From NCBI GenBank assembly GCA_002508635.1, contig DACO01000137.1:5816-28797 (forward strand): a stretch of DNA of 22,982 nucleotides, read 5' to 3'. The translations under genes were made by a program, and so were the position numbers. The notes under the pieces were generated by a model. The model saw only the letters and a program-made list of their open reading frames with translations, made no database searches and was not told where the DNA came from. The DNA comes from Methanolobus sp. UBA118 (GTDB lineage Archaea > Halobacteriota > Methanosarcinia > Methanosarcinales > Methanosarcinaceae). Below, piece by piece: positions 22,728-22,982 of the stretch. Every line of letters starts with the position of its first letter. Within the stretch, counting starts at the first letter, position 1.

Positions 22728-22982
22728 TCAGTATCCTCTCTTTAGTATAGAAACCAATTCTTCGGAATTAGACATCTTTTCACTTATACATCTGCACGTA
22801 CTTTCAAGATCATACTCACACCTTATGATCTCAGCTTCAAGGGTTTCTGTATCAAAAACAGCACAACTGGCAAGAGGATTCCCATCCCTTGGCTGGCCTA
22901 CCGAGCCCGGATTGATGAGCATTACATCGTTTACTTCCCGAATCATAGCTTTATGAGAGTGTCCGGTAAACAGAATATCCGC
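22728..22982 (-). CDS. YfcE/MJ0936-like metallophosphoesterase, C-terminal part (runs off the window)
   Basis: On the minus strand the frame is open to the window end and gives 85 residues of the C-terminal half: ADILFTGHSHKAM with the metal-binding GHSH, LINPGSVGQPRDGNP, then a short tail to TAA at 22728. The motif order is that of the YfcE/MJ0936 phosphodiesterases, single-domain Mn- or Ni-dependent enzymes. The N-terminal metal motifs are outside the window. It lies 43 bp upstream of the thioredoxin gene on the same strand. Confidence 0.85.
   Translation of the reverse strand, partial: ADILFTGHSHKAMIREVNDVMLINPGSVGQPRDGNPLASCAVFDTETLEAEIIRCEYDLESTCRCISEKMSNSEELVSILKRGY

Noticed and set aside
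1..22982. CRISPR arrays, tRNA or rRNA genes, insertion sequences
   Set aside because: No regularly spaced repeats, no cloverleaf or rRNA segments and no transposase-like protein were seen when reading both strands. Covariance-model searches were not possible here.

Overview
The window looks like a chromosomal segment of a methylotrophic methanogenic archaeon of the Methanosarcinales, probably a Methanolobus- or Methanococcoides-like genus. This rests on a RamA-type corrinoid-activating protein, a FilR1-type regulator found mainly in methanogens, a PAS/GAF sensor of Methanosarcina type, a two-CCG-domain Fe-S protein related to HdrD, a PGF-pre-PGF surface protein, archaeal TATA boxes with some apparently leaderless genes, and moderate A+T content. 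Only one of the complete genes stops at TAG, which fits an organism that decodes UAG as pyrrolysine, but no pyl or methylamine methyltransferase gene is present to prove it. The genus is inferred from gene content only.

Layout. 1-309: 3' end of a FilR1 regulator. 310-1058: a 749-bp A+T-rich gap with a perfect 12-bp inverted repeat, a possible gene relic and, just before ramA, a tandem 12-bp repeat. 1059-6905, plus strand: ramA, a PAS-GAF-PAS-GAF histidine-kinase-like sensor with degenerate catalytic boxes, an FGE-sulfatase-fold protein lacking one catalytic Cys, and a SAM methyltransferase. 7062-7760: a metallo-beta-lactamase hydrolase on the minus strand, divergent from a DUF4386-like membrane protein. 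8737-10503: an acetolactate-synthase-like ThDP enzyme behind a structured leader. 10493-13999: a 1168-residue helical-repeat/HEVGH/VWA protein on the minus strand whose 3' end overlaps the ThDP gene. 14193-14621: a small lipoprotein.

14648-18261, minus strand: PepD dipeptidase, a DUF523-DUF1722 protein and an overlapping Fe-S/CCG protein. 18394-18921: a macrodomain protein. 18922-19308: a gap with a nested hairpin. 19309-20568: a GMP-synthase-like glutamine amidotransferase and a GNAT acetyltransferase. 20686-21951: an exported cohesin/PGF-pre-PGF protein. 22067-22982, minus strand: a DGC zinc protein, a small CxxC thioredoxin and the C-terminal end of a YfcE-like phosphodiesterase that runs off the window.

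How the genes may fit together. The left part (regulator, RamA, degenerate sensor) looks like a control and reactivation module for methylotrophic methyltransferases whose structural genes lie elsewhere. The middle and right are mostly accessory or housekeeping genes in short operons. No mobile element, CRISPR array, rRNA or tRNA was seen. The best candidates for undescribed biology are the degenerate sensor beside ramA, the two-hairpin leader of the ThDP gene together with a related 33-nt element 850 bp upstream, the DUF523/CCG pair with lost Cys ligands, and the orphan HEVGH-VWA giant protein.
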